NCBI RefSeq assembly: GCF_002849855.1
Contig: NZ_CP018616.1
Location: 1,798,001 to 1,862,000 of the forward strand
From: Vibrio azureus
GTDB lineage: Bacteria; Pseudomonadota; Gammaproteobacteria; Enterobacterales; Vibrionaceae
DNA: 64,000 bases
Reading direction: 5' to 3'
This document shows positions 53,349 to 62,679 of the stretch, one piece after another (the first letter of the stretch is position 1; every line of letters begins with the position of its first letter). The position numbers and the translations under genes were made by a program. The notes beneath the pieces are model-generated. The model saw only the letters and a program-made list of their open reading frames with translations, was not told the origin of the DNA and made no database searches.

Positions 53349-55712
53349 TTGAATATCAACCAAGGCTTTCTACTGACTCGCCAAGCTAGAGACCTCAACG
53401 GCCAAACACAGATTGAGCTTTGGTTAGCCACAGACGATGGTCCGGCTCAGTTGCTTATTCAGGGTGAGAAGCCCGTATTTTTTATCGAACAATCTGCGCT
53501 TGAAAGAGTGAAACAATTAGCGCTCTCTCATAACGTCGCCACAGAGGTTCGCCCTCTTCCACTCAAAACCTTTGACCATTTACCATTGGCAGCTTGCTAC
53601 ACAAAAACATCAAAAGAATCATTAGCCTTACAAGATCTCCTCACACATAACGACCTCGTGCATTACGAAGGTGATATTCGTTTGGCCGATCGTTATCTGA
53701 TGGAACGATTTATCAAAGGTGGCGTTGAATTTACTGGTATTGAAAAGAAGCAACACGGATTTACAAAAGTAAACAACGCCAAATGCCGCAGTGGTGATTA
53801 CCAACCTAAACTGAACATCGTATCTCTGGACTTAGAATGTTCTGAAAAAGGGATCTTATATTCAATTGGTCTGGATAGCCCGATGGATTCTCGTGTCATC
53901 ATGGTCGGTGAAGAAGAACCTTCTCACACTTGTATCCAATGGGTCAAAGATGAAAAAGCGTTGCTCAAGGCGTTAATTGATTGGTTCAAAAAATTCGACC
54001 CCGATGTGATCATTGGCTGGAATGTCATTGATTTTGACTTTCGTTTGCTGCATAAACGAGCGGAATGGCACAACATAAAATTGAGTATAGGTCGAGCAGA
54101 CCAAGCCAGCTTCTTTCGCCTTTCAGCCCAAAGTCAGCAAGGTTTCATTTCAATCCCAGGCCGAGTTGTATTGGATGGTATCGATACACTCAAAACCGCC
54201 ACCTATCATTTTCATTCTTGGTCACTAGAATCCGTCGCACAAGAGCTACTTGGGGAAGGGAAAGCCATCCAAAATGTTCATGATAGGATGGATGAAATCA
54301 ACCGCATGTTTCGGTCCGACAAGCCTTCTCTTGCCAAATACAATCTTCAAGATTGCATTTTGGTTAATCGTATTTTTGCACACACTCATTTACTCGATTT
54401 TGCAATCGAACGTTCACGTTTAACTGGCGTTGAACTCGATCGTATCGGCGGCTCCGTAGCGGCGTTTACCAATCTGTATCTGCCCCAGATTCACCGAATT
54501 GGCTACATCGCCCCGAATTTACATCCTGAAAATTGGATCGCGAGCCCTGGCGGATATGTGATGGACTCCATCCCTAATCTTTATGACTCGGTGTTAGTTC
54601 TGGACTTTAAAAGCCTTTATCCTTCGATAATTCGCTCTTTCTTGATTGATCCAGTCGGGCTTGTAGAAGGCTTGCAACTTGAGATTGGTAATCAAAAAGA
54701 TCAAGCAATACCGGGCTTTCGAGGTGGTCAGTTCGATCGTAACAAACATTTTTTGCCAGAAATGATCGAAAAACTATGGGCAGCTCGTGATGTCGCGAAA
54801 AAAAATAACGAAAAAGCATTTTCTCAAGCCATAAAGATCATCATGAACTCTTTTTATGGTGTGCTGGGGTCATCTGGGTGCCGATTCTTTGATACTCGGC
54901 TTGCTTCAAGTATTACCATGCGTGGCCATGAAATCATGAAACAAACCAAAGTCCTCATTGAAGAGCAAGGGTATCAAGTCATTTATGGTGATACTGATTC
55001 GACGTTTGTCTCACTTAATGGCACCTATAACCAAATTGAGGCCGATAAGATCGGGCACCAGTTGGTGGCCTATATCAACCAATGGTGGAACAAATTCCTT
55101 AGTGAAGAATATAACCTCACCTCGATTCTCGAATTAGAATATGAAACCCATTACCGGAAGTTTTTGATGCCGACCATCCGTGGTTCAGAAACCGGTTCTA
55201 AAAAGCGCTATGCCGGATTAATCGGCGAAGGTGCACAAGAAAAGTTGGTTTTTAAAGGTTTAGAGAGTGCTCGAACCGATTGGACCGCCTTAGCACAAAC
55301 GTTTCAAAACACGCTCTACAATATGATTTTTCATGGTGAAGACCCAACCGACTACATACGTGAAACGGTAGAGAAAACCAATAGCGGTGAATTTGATCCG
55401 CAATTAGTCTATCGAAAGCGCCTGCGAAGAAAACTGCATGAATATCAGAAAAATATCCCACCACAAGTTAGAGCTGCTCGGTTGGCCGATGAAATCAATG
55501 CTAAATTAGGTCGCAAACTCCAATATCAAAATAAAGGTCGAATCGAGTATGTGATCACCTTGAATGGGCCAGAGCCATTAGAATATCTGCAAAGCTCAAT
55601 CAACTATCAACATTATATTGATAAGCAATTAAAGCCGATCGCAGATGCTATATTACCGTTTGTTGGTCTGGATTTTGAGCGATTGTCAGCTCCGCAGTTA
55701 GGTTTATTTTAA
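53349..55712 (+). CDS. polB: DNA polymerase II
   Basis: 787 residues from TTG 53349, with AGGAG 7 nt upstream; the ATG at 53289 would add 20 residues that the family lacks (E. coli Pol II has 783). Family B polymerase: exonuclease motif I LDLECSEKG, motif II GWNVIDFDFRL, motif III YNLQDCILVNRI; polymerase motif A DFKSLYPSII, motif B QAIKIIMNSFYG, motif C YGDTDSTFV. It takes part in translesion bypass and restart of stalled forks. The lack of a visible LexA box upstream is noted. Confidence 0.94.
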   Translation: MNINQGFLLTRQARDLNGQTQIELWLATDDGPAQLLIQGEKPVFFIEQSALERVKQLALSHNVATEVRPLPLKTFDHLPLAACYTKTSKESLALQDLLTHNDLVHYEGDIRLADRYLMERFIKGGVEFTGIEKKQHGFTKVNNAKCRSGDYQPKLNIVSLDLECSEKGILYSIGLDSPMDSRVIMVGEEEPSHTCIQWVKDEKALLKALIDWFKKFDPDVIIGWNVIDFDFRLLHKRAEWHNIKLSIGRADQASFFRLSAQSQQGFISIPGRVVLDGIDTLKTATYHFHSWSLESVAQELLGEGKAIQNVHDRMDEINRMFRSDKPSLAKYNLQDCILVNRIFAHTHLLDFAIERSRLTGVELDRIGGSVAAFTNLYLPQIHRIGYIAPNLHPENWIASPGGYVMDSIPNLYDSVLVLDFKSLYPSIIRSFLIDPVGLVEGLQLEIGNQKDQAIPGFRGGQFDRNKHFLPEMIEKLWAARDVAKKNNEKAFSQAIKIIMNSFYGVLGSSGCRFFDTRLASSITMRGHEIMKQTKVLIEEQGYQVIYGDTDSTFVSLNGTYNQIEADKIGHQLVAYINQWWNKFLSEEYNLTSILELEYETHYRKFLMPTIRGSETGSKKRYAGLIGEGAQEKLVFKGLESARTDWTALAQTFQNTLYNMIFHGEDPTDYIRETVEKTNSGEFDPQLVYRKRLRRKLHEYQKNIPPQVRAARLADEINAKLGRKLQYQNKGRIEYVITLNGPEPLEYLQSSINYQHYIDKQLKPIADAILPFVGLDFERLSAPQLGLF

Positions 55713-55732
55713 AGTACCTATACTCAAGTGAT

Positions 55733-56500
55733 TTAGCCGATTCGAAACTCGGTTTTTTGATATTGTTTCACCAGCCATTCGCCAAAGCTATCAATTAAAC
55801 CAATCACAGAACGTTTAGGCACATGACGTCCAGAGAGTAAAATCTCGAGTCGCTCTATCTCAACTTGCTTCTCCGGATGATAGATTAAGAATATCTCGCC
55901 ACACTCAACAGGATCATCAAACCAACGTTTATCACGGTACATCACCAACGAATAGGCGGCACGGAGCAATTTTTTAGCGATAATGGTTTGCGCAAAGACT
56001 AATGCATCAATACTTTGTGCTTGGGCAATTTTACCTCGGTATACGGTTAACCACTCTGCAACGTCCATATTCCAATGTTTGGCAATTTCCCAACTTGGCA
56101 CATAGTCGCCAAAGCACTCAGCCAAGTTATCTCCATAAACACAATGAGTGCAATGTTTGAGTAAAAAACCCCATGTAAACAGGCTATCAAGATTCGCGAC
56201 TTCCCTGACCGTTGCCGTTCGTATCGACACCCCTTTAACGTAGGGGTATCCTTGCTGGGCACGCCATTTGATGGTGTTAAGTAACGAGGCTCGATTGTTT
56301 TCAAAGCTTGATTTGGTCACCACAATAACGTCAAGATTAGACTTACCAACCACGGCCGTTTTGCGTGCAACACTACCATACACATAGACACTGTGCAGAT
56401 TAGAGCCAAGCCCACTTTTTAAGTATCGCAGAATTTCTTGAATAAGAGGTTCAAATTCTGGCTGAAAAGGTTGTTGCGAATCGATGATAGAGAGAGGCAT
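55733..56500 (-). CDS. Nucleotidyltransferase-fold protein with altered active site
   Basis: 255 residues. The N-terminal domain has the pol-beta nucleotidyltransferase motif VYVYGSVARKTAVVGKSNLD, then VIVVTKSSF. The usual GS-x10-D-x-D becomes N-L-D: the first catalytic Asp is Asn. A helical C-terminal half follows (WNMDVAEWLTVYRGK, LVFAQTIIAKKLLRAAYSL), like that of aminoglycoside- or tRNA-type nucleotidyltransferases and antitoxin-like MNT/HEPN pairs. It convergently faces polB with ~20 bp between. Function unknown; could be inactive or bind nucleotide only. Confidence 0.7.
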   Translation of the reverse strand: MPLSIIDSQQPFQPEFEPLIQEILRYLKSGLGSNLHSVYVYGSVARKTAVVGKSNLDVIVVTKSSFENNRASLLNTIKWRAQQGYPYVKGVSIRTATVREVANLDSLFTWGFLLKHCTHCVYGDNLAECFGDYVPSWEIAKHWNMDVAEWLTVYRGKIAQAQSIDALVFAQTIIAKKLLRAAYSLVMYRDKRWFDDPVECGEIFLIYHPEKQVEIERLEILLSGRHVPKRSVIGLIDSFGEWLVKQYQKTEFRIG

Positions 56501-56817
56501 TAATTGGCAAAATCTCGATGGTTAAAATGCTGATTCATATGATCCATCACTACGAACAGGGAATCAAGCCTTTATAGCTAGGTTATCTAAAGTTAGCGTT
56601 ATCTCAAGCTAGTATTAGCTCAAGTTAGTATTACTCTTAAATTAGCTTTTTCTCAAGCTAATGCTCTCTTTAGTTAAAGATATCTGAATACCCAAATCAC
56701 CTCAACAACCGTTTCAACGAATCTTGACCGCTTGAGTATGGAATTTTAATGCCATACAACAAACTTAGCGCTATAATCATGCCGTTTTGCTTAATTCAGT
56801 GTAAATAGGAATAGACA
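56501..56817. other. Intergenic stretch with degenerate repeats before yeiP
   Basis: 56570-56680 holds degenerate AAGCTAGT/AAGTTAGT words (CTCAAGCTAGTATTAGCTC, CTCAAGTTAGTATTACTC, CTCAAGCTAATGCTCTC). 56687-56739 is a palindromic element. Nothing else recognised. Confidence 0.5.
56687..56739. repeat. Dispersed palindromic element, diverged
   Basis: Left arm ATACCCAAATCACCTCAA and right arm TTGACCGCTTGAGTAT. Right arm has several changes. Confidence 0.6.
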
Positions 56818-57384
56818 ATGCCAAAGGCAAGTGAAATCAAAAAAGGCTTCGCCATCGAATCTAATGGTAAAACGCTTTTAGTTAAAGACATCGAAGTGAC
56901 AACTCCAGGCGGTCGTGGCGGTGCAAAAATCTATAAGATGCGTTGTACAGATTTAAACACGGGTTCTCGTGTAGACGAGCGCTTTAAGTCTGATGATGTA
57001 GTCGAAACCGTGGATATGAATAAACGTGCGGTTGTGTACTCATACGCTGATGGTGATGAGCATATCTTTATGGACAATGAAGACTACTCACAATACACGT
57101 TCAAGCACAACGAAATAGAAGATGACATGCTCTTCATCAACGAAGACACTCAAGGTATTCATATCATCTTAGTTAATGGTTCAGCGGTAGGCATTGAGCT
57201 ACCCTCTTCTGTAGAACTTGTTATTGAAGAAACCGACCCTTCGATTAAGGGAGCCTCTGCTTCTGCACGTACCAAGCCAGCACGCTTTGCTTCCGGTTTA
57301 GTGATTCAAGTTCCTGAATACATCGCAACCGGTGATCGTGTTATCGTCAACACGACCGAACGCAAGTACATGAGCCGAGCATAG
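56818..57384 (+). CDS. yeiP: Elongation factor P-like protein YeiP (EfpL)
   Basis: 188 residues, start ATG 56818 with AGGA upstream. EF-P layout: KOW-like domain 1 with VTTPGGRGGAKIYKMR at the tip, where EF-P carries its modified lysine; YeiP proteins have Arg here (Arg33), which fits the EfpL paralogue that needs no EpmA modification. The remaining two OB domains have IFMDNEDYSQYTF and GVVIQ-like strands ending VNTTERKYMSRA. It rescues ribosomes stalled at proline and other motifs. A 2-bp gap leads to yciU. Confidence 0.92.
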   Translation: MPKASEIKKGFAIESNGKTLLVKDIEVTTPGGRGGAKIYKMRCTDLNTGSRVDERFKSDDVVETVDMNKRAVVYSYADGDEHIFMDNEDYSQYTFKHNEIEDDMLFINEDTQGIHIILVNGSAVGIELPSSVELVIEETDPSIKGASASARTKPARFASGLVIQVPEYIATGDRVIVNTTERKYMSRA

Positions 57385-57386
57385 AC

Positions 57387-57707
57387 ATGTCTGACTTGAT
57401 TTCTTACGATGATGTCATCGACGCCGCTTATGATATTTTTCTTGAGATGGCTCCTGATAATCTAGAACCTGCAGATGTCATTTTGTTTACAGCACAATTT
57501 GAAGACAGAGGTGCTGCAGAGCTTGTCGAAACCGGTGATGACTGGATTGAACACGTTGGCTTCGAGATCGATAAAGAAGTGTATGCCGAAGTGCGTATCG
57601 GTTTAGTTAATGAGGAAAACGACGTATTGGACGACGTTTTCGCTCGTATGCTGATCAGTCGTGACCCAGAGCATAAGTTCTGCCACATGCTTTGGAAACG
57701 TGACTAA
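57387..57707 (+). CDS. yciU: DUF440 putative dsDNA-mimic protein (YciU/HI1450 family)
   Basis: 106 residues, very acidic: ISYDDVIDAAYDIFLEMAPD, NLEPADVILFTAQFEDRG, GDDWIEHVGFEID. It matches the HI1450/YciU family, whose structure displays DNA-like negative charges and is proposed to bind HU-like proteins. Cotranscribed with yeiP. Confidence 0.88.
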   Translation: MSDLISYDDVIDAAYDIFLEMAPDNLEPADVILFTAQFEDRGAAELVETGDDWIEHVGFEIDKEVYAEVRIGLVNEENDVLDDVFARMLISRDPEHKFCHMLWKRD

Positions 57708-57722
57708 CCATTCCACAGCTTT

Positions 57723-57755
57723 TATCCCCAAGCCACCTTAAGGTGCTTGGGTATA
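57723..57755. repeat. Dispersed palindromic element, short form
   Basis: TATCCCCAAGCCACCTTAAG and GGTGCTTGGGTATA form an imperfect hairpin between yciU and its terminator. Confidence 0.8.
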
Positions 57756-57757
57756 TT

Positions 57758-57793
57758 CAAAAAAAACACCAGCATAAGTCTGGTGTTTTTTAT
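57758..57793 (+). terminator. Terminator of yeiP-yciU
   Basis: AAAAAACACCAG and CTGGTGTTTTTT arms around a 7-nt loop. Confidence 0.88.
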
Positions 57794-57864
57794 AGAAACA
57801 GTATCAGGTCACAACAAATACATCCGCCTCAAAGCCCCCACTAAGTTGGCAATGACGCTGAAAA

Positions 57865-57897
57865 CAAAAAGGCTTGCCAATTTAAGCAAGCCTTGAT
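57865..57897 (-). terminator. Terminator of rluB
   Basis: On the minus strand AAGGCTTGC and GCAAGCCTT pair around 8 nt, followed by TTTGTTTTC. Confidence 0.75.
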
Positions 57898-57913
57898 TGT
57901 TTTATGCTATTGA

Positions 57914-58852
57914 CTAGCGATGCTTGTTACGTGCACCTTGGTCACCAGCACTCTTCTTCGGCTTACGTCGAGAAGGGTTATTACTGCGACCTTTTGGGGT
58001 GCTCACTCGTTCTTCGTGGCGTTTCACTGCACGGCGAATCTTTTGGCTACGAGCACGTTCACGTTTGCGTGATGTGTTGTCTTTGTTTAGATCTAACATG
58101 GTTTCTTTTTCTGGACGTAGCTCAACCAACTCACGCAGGTAGTTAACTTCTTTGAGATCAAGCTCCATCCAGCCACCACGTGGTAGCTTCTTATCAAGGT
58201 AGATATCACCATAGCGAACACGCTTCAAGCGGCTCACTGTCGTATCTTGAGATTCCCACAAACGGCGAACTTCGCGGTTACGACCTTCATTAATAGCGAC
58301 ATAGAAGGTGTGATTCATACCTTCACCACCCGCATACACGACGTCTTCGAAGCGAGCCATGCCATCTTCGAGTTCAACACCACGTACTAGATTTTTTACC
58401 TTCTGCTCTGTCACTTCACCAAACACGCGAACGAGATATTCACGCTCAACTTGGCGACTTGGGTGCATTAAGCGGTTTGCCAGTTCACCATCGGTCGTGA
58501 ATAACAACAAGCCTGATGTGTTCGCATCAAGACGACCTACAGAAATCCAACGTGAGCCACGAATTTTTGGCAAACGGTCGAAAACAGTGCGACGACCCTC
58601 AGGATCGTGACGAGTACAGAGTTCTCCTTCAGGCTTGTAATAAGCTAGAACTCGACAGATCACTTCTTCTTGTGCTTTTGCTGACACAATGTGACCATCG
58701 ATACGGACAACGCTGTTCTCATCTTCTAGTCTTTCACCAAGTTTAGCTACGATTCCATTCACGCTAACGCGGCAGGATTTAATCAACGATTCAATTTCAC
58801 GACGAGAACCGTGTCCAGCACGTGCTAATACTTTTTGTAACTTTTCGCTCAT
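57914..58852 (-). CDS. rluB: 23S rRNA pseudouridine(2605) synthase RluB
   Basis: 312 residues. S4-like RNA-binding part ([20 protein letters not shown]) at 1-50, then the RsuA-family catalytic motif [20 protein letters not shown] near 100-120 with the nucleophilic Asp, and [13 protein letters not shown]. The C-terminal ~55 residues are strongly basic and Ser/Arg-rich. It modifies helix 80 of 23S rRNA. The tail is longer than in E. coli RluB and may be a lineage extension. Confidence 0.9.
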   Translation of the reverse strand: MSEKLQKVLARAGHGSRREIESLIKSCRVSVNGIVAKLGERLEDENSVVRIDGHIVSAKAQEEVICRVLAYYKPEGELCTRHDPEGRRTVFDRLPKIRGSRWISVGRLDANTSGLLLFTTDGELANRLMHPSRQVEREYLVRVFGEVTEQKVKNLVRGVELEDGMARFEDVVYAGGEGMNHTFYVAINEGRNREVRRLWESQDTTVSRLKRVRYGDIYLDKKLPRGGWMELDLKEVNYLRELVELRPEKETMLDLNKDNTSRKRERARSQKIRRAVKRHEERVSTPKGRSNNPSRRKPKKSAGDQGARNKHR

Positions 58853-59091
58853 TTATTTACCTATGTGTCGTCTTCACAGACGTCGAGACCTTCAGCGGTC
58901 TTCATTATGCAAACTACCCGGCTATCGGGATTTTCGGCCGGGTATTATACGGGATTATCTCTTTTAATGTAAGACAAATTCTTACTGTTGTCGCCTTGAT
59001 GAACATCACCGACATGATTTTTAGTCAAAATCTGTTTAACGGAATATAAACGGGGACTACAGACGCTTCACCCAGGAGCCGCACACCCGCC

Positions 59092-59712
59092 TTATTCAAA
59101 TGGTGATGGATCTCCTGCCCCCAAACGAGCGATGACCGCTTCACCTTCACTAAAATCAATCACAGTCGTTGGCTGCTCTCCCAAATAGCCGCCATTTAGA
59201 ATGACATCGACTGCATGCTCCAATTTGTCACGAATTTCTTCTGGATCGTGTTCTGTACTATCACACCCCGGAAGAATCAAAGACGTAGACATCATTGGTT
59301 CACCGAGCGCTTCCAGCAGATCCAGTGCAATACGGTTATCAGGCACACGAATGCCAATGGTCTTACGCTTGGCATTCATTAAACGGCGCGGCACCTCTTT
59401 AGTCCCTTTAAAAATAAAGGTATAAGGGCCCGGCGTATGACTTTTTAATAAGCGAAATGCCGTATTGTCCACTCGTGCATAAAGGGACAGTTCCGATAGG
59501 TCACGGCATAATAAAGTAAAATTATGTTTATCATCGAGACGTCGAATCTGACAAATTCGCTCAAGTGCTTGTTTATTCTCTAATTGACAACCCAATGCAT
59601 ACCCAGAATCGGTCGGGTATACCACCACTCCGCCATTACGGACGATTGCCACTGCTTGATTAATCAAGCGAGCCTGCGGGTTTTCAGGGTGTACATAAAA
59701 AAACTGGCTCAT
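59092..59712 (-). CDS. yciO: YciO, Sua5/YrdC-family protein
   Basis: 206 residues, the E. coli YciO length. Sua5/YrdC fold: IVRNGGVVVYPTDSGYALGC near residue 25, KHNFTLLCRDLSELS, TPGPYTFIFKGTK, SKRKTIGIRVPD. YrdC/Sua5 makes threonylcarbamoyl-AMP for the t6A tRNA modification; YciO is the paralogue with similar chemistry but uncertain need. Downstream of rnm as in E. coli. Confidence 0.9.
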   Translation of the reverse strand: MSQFFYVHPENPQARLINQAVAIVRNGGVVVYPTDSGYALGCQLENKQALERICQIRRLDDKHNFTLLCRDLSELSLYARVDNTAFRLLKSHTPGPYTFIFKGTKEVPRRLMNAKRKTIGIRVPDNRIALDLLEALGEPMMSTSLILPGCDSTEHDPEEIRDKLEHAVDVILNGGYLGEQPTTVIDFSEGEAVIARLGAGDPSPFE

Positions 59713-59744
59713 TGTTATTCCTCGTTATCGAACCTCTCGGCTCT

Positions 59745-59799
59745 ATATCCAATTATGATGGTGCTTGATTGAGAGCACCTTGAGGTTACTTGGGTACAT
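59745..59799. repeat. Dispersed palindromic element, long form
   Basis: Left TATCCAATTATGATGGTGCT and right AGCACCTTGAGGTTACTTGG with TACATA, pairing imperfectly. Between rnm and yciO. Confidence 0.7.
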
Positions 59800-59807
59800 A
59801 TTAAATA

Positions 59808-60686
59808 TTATGGTGTCTCAAGCCCGCCGTCTTGCTCAACAATCGGCAAAGGTTCAATTCCCCAATCTTTCCAAACTGGCTCTACCCCTGCAGGTAACCA
59901 GAGGTTTCTACCTAGCTCCATCCAAGGTGAAGGATAGTGAAAGTCACTCCCTTGTGAAGCCAGTAATTCGTATTGTATCGCATAGTCTGCTAAGTTGCGC
60001 CTTTCTTGTGGCGCTTGCTGAGGCTGAGCAACTTCCATTGCATCACCACCTGCTTCAACAAAAGCACTTAATAACCGTTTGACCCATTTTGCTGTTAATT
60101 GGTATCGCCCTGGGTGAGCAAGTACCGCTTGTCCACCTGCAGCATGAATGACATCAACCGCATCTCTCATTGAGCACCAATTAGGTGGTACATAGCCAGG
60201 ATTGGAACGCGTCAGGTATTTTTTAAACACCATCTGCATGTTTTTTGCGTAACCATTGTCTACCAACCACTTTGCAAAGTGTGCACGGGTAATAGGAGCA
60301 TCACCAGCAATTTGCTGAACTTCTTCTAATACACCGTCACGAGTGGCTTTTTGCAAACGCTCTGCGATTAATTCAGCTCGTGATACACGGTGTGTTTTTT
60401 GTTGTTGAATCAGATCCATCAATGCCGAGTTTTCTGGATCTATATTCAAACCTACAATGTGGATATCTTTGTTCTGCCACACGGTCGATATTTCAATACC
60501 GTTAATGATCTTTATGGCCAAATTATTCTCTTGAACATACTGCTTGGCTATGGCTAAACCGTCAGTAGTGTCATGGTCGGTAATCGCCAAAACATCGAGA
60601 TCAAAGCTTAAGGCCCTATCTACTAGATCTTGCGGTGATAAACGACCATCAGATGCTGTAGTGTGACTGTGTAAATCAATTCTCAT
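59808..60686 (-). CDS. rnm: RNase AM (PHP-domain 5'-3' exoribonuclease)
   Basis: 292 residues starting [18 protein letters not shown] (metal motif HxH) with [21 protein letters not shown] and a final SDFHYP, which together form the trinuclear PHP metal site. E. coli Rnm (YciV/TrpH) trims the 5' end of 16S, 23S and 5S rRNA and degrades short RNAs, and lies next to the trp operon, as here. Divergent from trpL. Confidence 0.93.
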   Translation of the reverse strand: MRIDLHSHTTASDGRLSPQDLVDRALSFDLDVLAITDHDTTDGLAIAKQYVQENNLAIKIINGIEISTVWQNKDIHIVGLNIDPENSALMDLIQQQKTHRVSRAELIAERLQKATRDGVLEEVQQIAGDAPITRAHFAKWLVDNGYAKNMQMVFKKYLTRSNPGYVPPNWCSMRDAVDVIHAAGGQAVLAHPGRYQLTAKWVKRLLSAFVEAGGDAMEVAQPQQAPQERRNLADYAIQYELLASQGSDFHYPSPWMELGRNLWLPAGVEPVWKDWGIEPLPIVEQDGGLETP

Positions 60687-60715
60687 ATTTTTGTCGCTTT
60701 AATTCTGTTTTGGGG

Positions 60716-60747
60716 TTGACTTTTGAACGCCGCACTAGTTAACTAGT
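60716..60747 (+). promoter_or_regulatory. trp promoter and TrpR operator
   Basis: -35 TTGACT at 60716-60721, -10 TTAACT at 60739-60744. The perfect palindrome ACTAGTTAACTAGT at 60734-60747 covers the -10, exactly as the TrpR operator in E. coli. Confidence 0.95.
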
Positions 60748-60779
60748 ACACAAATACAAATCACGATTCAAGGTTCACT

Positions 60780-60905
60780 ATGTTACAAGAATTTGCCTTA
60801 AACCAGAATGCAAAAATAAAAGTTCATGATAATAAAATGAACTCAACGCATATTGCATGGTGGCGCGTTTGGACAAGTTCTTGGCGGGCTAATGTGTACT
60901 TCTAA
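60780..60905 (+). CDS. trpL: trp operon leader peptide
   Basis: 41 residues, starting MLQEFALNQN and ending RANVYF. Trp codons are at residues 27, 28, 31 and 35 (WWRVW, then W), so ribosome stalling at low tryptophan charge would be strong. Too short to be listed by length-based ORF calling, but the position between the TrpR operator and the terminator hairpin is decisive. AAGG lies upstream of ATG 60780. Confidence 0.93.
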   Translation: MLQEFALNQNAKIKVHDNKMNSTHIAWWRVWTSSWRANVYF

Positions 60906-60922
60906 TTAACAGAATGAAACGT

Positions 60923-60957
60923 CACAAAGCCCGCATCCCCAGCGGGCTTTTTGTTTT
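60923..60957 (+). terminator. trp attenuator terminator
   Basis: AAAGCCCGC and GCGGGCTTT pair around 7 nt and are followed by TTGTTTT. It is the 3:4 hairpin that ends transcription when the leader is translated freely. Confidence 0.9.
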
Positions 60958-61080
60958 GCCATCGACTTCACAACCAATCGCCTAAACATTGGTCAAATAA
61001 ACAAAAAACTTAATTGGGTGGCGGTTATCTTTGTGCGAGTATGTATGGCAGGAAGATGTAAATAGCAATAAGGAGGTCTT

Positions 61081-62658
61081 GTGAATAAGGCCATTACAAT
61101 AAAAAAACTTGGTCAACTTGAAGTGCTAAAGACTTCCGTCCCTTATACTCAAGATCCGACCCGATTGTTCCATACTCTATGTGAACATAAAAAAGACAGT
61201 TTGCTGCTAGAATCCGCTGAAATTGATTCTAAGCAAGATTTAAAATCACTTCTCGTCGTTGATTCAGCCGTACGTATCGTTTGTCATGGCAATACGGTAA
61301 GCATGCATGCATTAACGAACAACGGTAAAAGCCTACTTGCACATTTAATACAAAATGTTCATGCTGACGTTAACGCTGAGTTTGATGGTGAAACACTCAC
61401 ATTAACTTTTACTCAGCCTGACGACACACTCGATGAAGACTCTCGACTGCGTGAAGCTTCATCCTTTGACGCACTTCGTTTAGTGCAGCAGAGCTTCGAC
61501 ATTTCAACACAAGACAAGCACGCTATTTTCCTTGGAGGCTTATTCGCCTACGATTTAGTCGCTAACTTCGAACCATTAGGCCAAGCCGAAGTTACGAACC
61601 AGTGCCCCGATTATGTCTTTTACGTCGCAGAAACACTTCTTATCATCGATCACCAGACCGAATCTTGTCAGCTACAAGCAACTTTATTTGTTGACGACTC
61701 AGAAAAAGCCGTAATAGAAGCTCGTGTCACTGAAATTAAAGCCCATTGTTCAACCCCAAAAAATCTGCCAAGTGCTGAGCAAATCACCAGTGTAAATGTT
61801 CAACCTAGCGTATCTGATGCTGACTTCTGCCAAATAGTACGTGATTTGAAACAATACGTGGTAAGAGGTGACATCTTTCAGGTCGTACCTTCTCGCCGTT
61901 TCACTCTTCCATGCCCTTCTCCACTCGCCGCTTATAAAGAGCTGAAGCAGAGTAATCCAAGCCCTTACATGTTTTATATGCAAGACGAGCTTTTCACTTT
62001 ATTTGGTGCTTCACCTGAAAGCGCATTGAAATACGAAACCGATACTAATCAAGTCGAAATCTACCCAATTGCAGGGACTCGTCGTCGTGGAAAAAGACCA
62101 AACGGTGAAATCGACTTTGATTTAGATAGCCGCATTGAGCTGGAATTGCGTAGCGACACAAAAGAAAATGCAGAGCACATGATGCTCGTCGATCTCGCCC
62201 GTAACGATGTTGCTCGTATTGCACAAGCTGGTACTCGCTATGTTGCGGACCTATTAAAAGTCGACCGCTATAGCCATGTCATGCACTTGGTATCTCGAGT
62301 CGTCGGTCAGCTTCGTGAAGATCTAGACGCTCTGCACGCCTACCAAGCTTGTATGAATATGGGCACACTGACAGGAGCACCAAAGATTCGAGCTATGCAA
62401 TTGATTCGAGACGTCGAAGGTGCTCGTCGTGGCAGTTATGGTGGGGCCGTTGGCTACCTAACCGGTGAAGGGACACTCGACACATGCATCGTGATCCGTT
62501 CCGCTTACGTTGAAGATGGGGTTGCGCAAGTGCAAGCTGGGGCAGGCGTGGTATTTGACTCGGACCCTCAAGCAGAAGCAGACGAAACGCGTGGTAAAGC
62601 TCAAGCGGTCATTTCTGCGATTCAAGCCGCCCATAAAGCACAGCCACCCATAAAGTAA
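61081..62658 (+). CDS. trpE: Anthranilate synthase component I
   Basis: 525 residues, GTG start at 61081 with AAGGAGG 5 nt upstream. The N-terminal feedback-site LLESAEIDSK (Ser, Trp-binding) near residue 40 is kept. Chorismate-binding core: VVPSRRFTLP, GASPESALKY, YPIAGTRRRGKR, and DLARNDVARIA, SYGGAVGYLTGEG. It makes anthranilate from chorismate using ammonia supplied by TrpG. First structural gene of the operon; 21 bp to trpG. Confidence 0.97.
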   Translation: MNKAITIKKLGQLEVLKTSVPYTQDPTRLFHTLCEHKKDSLLLESAEIDSKQDLKSLLVVDSAVRIVCHGNTVSMHALTNNGKSLLAHLIQNVHADVNAEFDGETLTLTFTQPDDTLDEDSRLREASSFDALRLVQQSFDISTQDKHAIFLGGLFAYDLVANFEPLGQAEVTNQCPDYVFYVAETLLIIDHQTESCQLQATLFVDDSEKAVIEARVTEIKAHCSTPKNLPSAEQITSVNVQPSVSDADFCQIVRDLKQYVVRGDIFQVVPSRRFTLPCPSPLAAYKELKQSNPSPYMFYMQDELFTLFGASPESALKYETDTNQVEIYPIAGTRRRGKRPNGEIDFDLDSRIELELRSDTKENAEHMMLVDLARNDVARIAQAGTRYVADLLKVDRYSHVMHLVSRVVGQLREDLDALHAYQACMNMGTLTGAPKIRAMQLIRDVEGARRGSYGGAVGYLTGEGTLDTCIVIRSAYVEDGVAQVQAGAGVVFDSDPQAEADETRGKAQAVISAIQAAHKAQPPIK

Positions 62659-62679
62659 AATAAGGAATAGGACTCAAAG

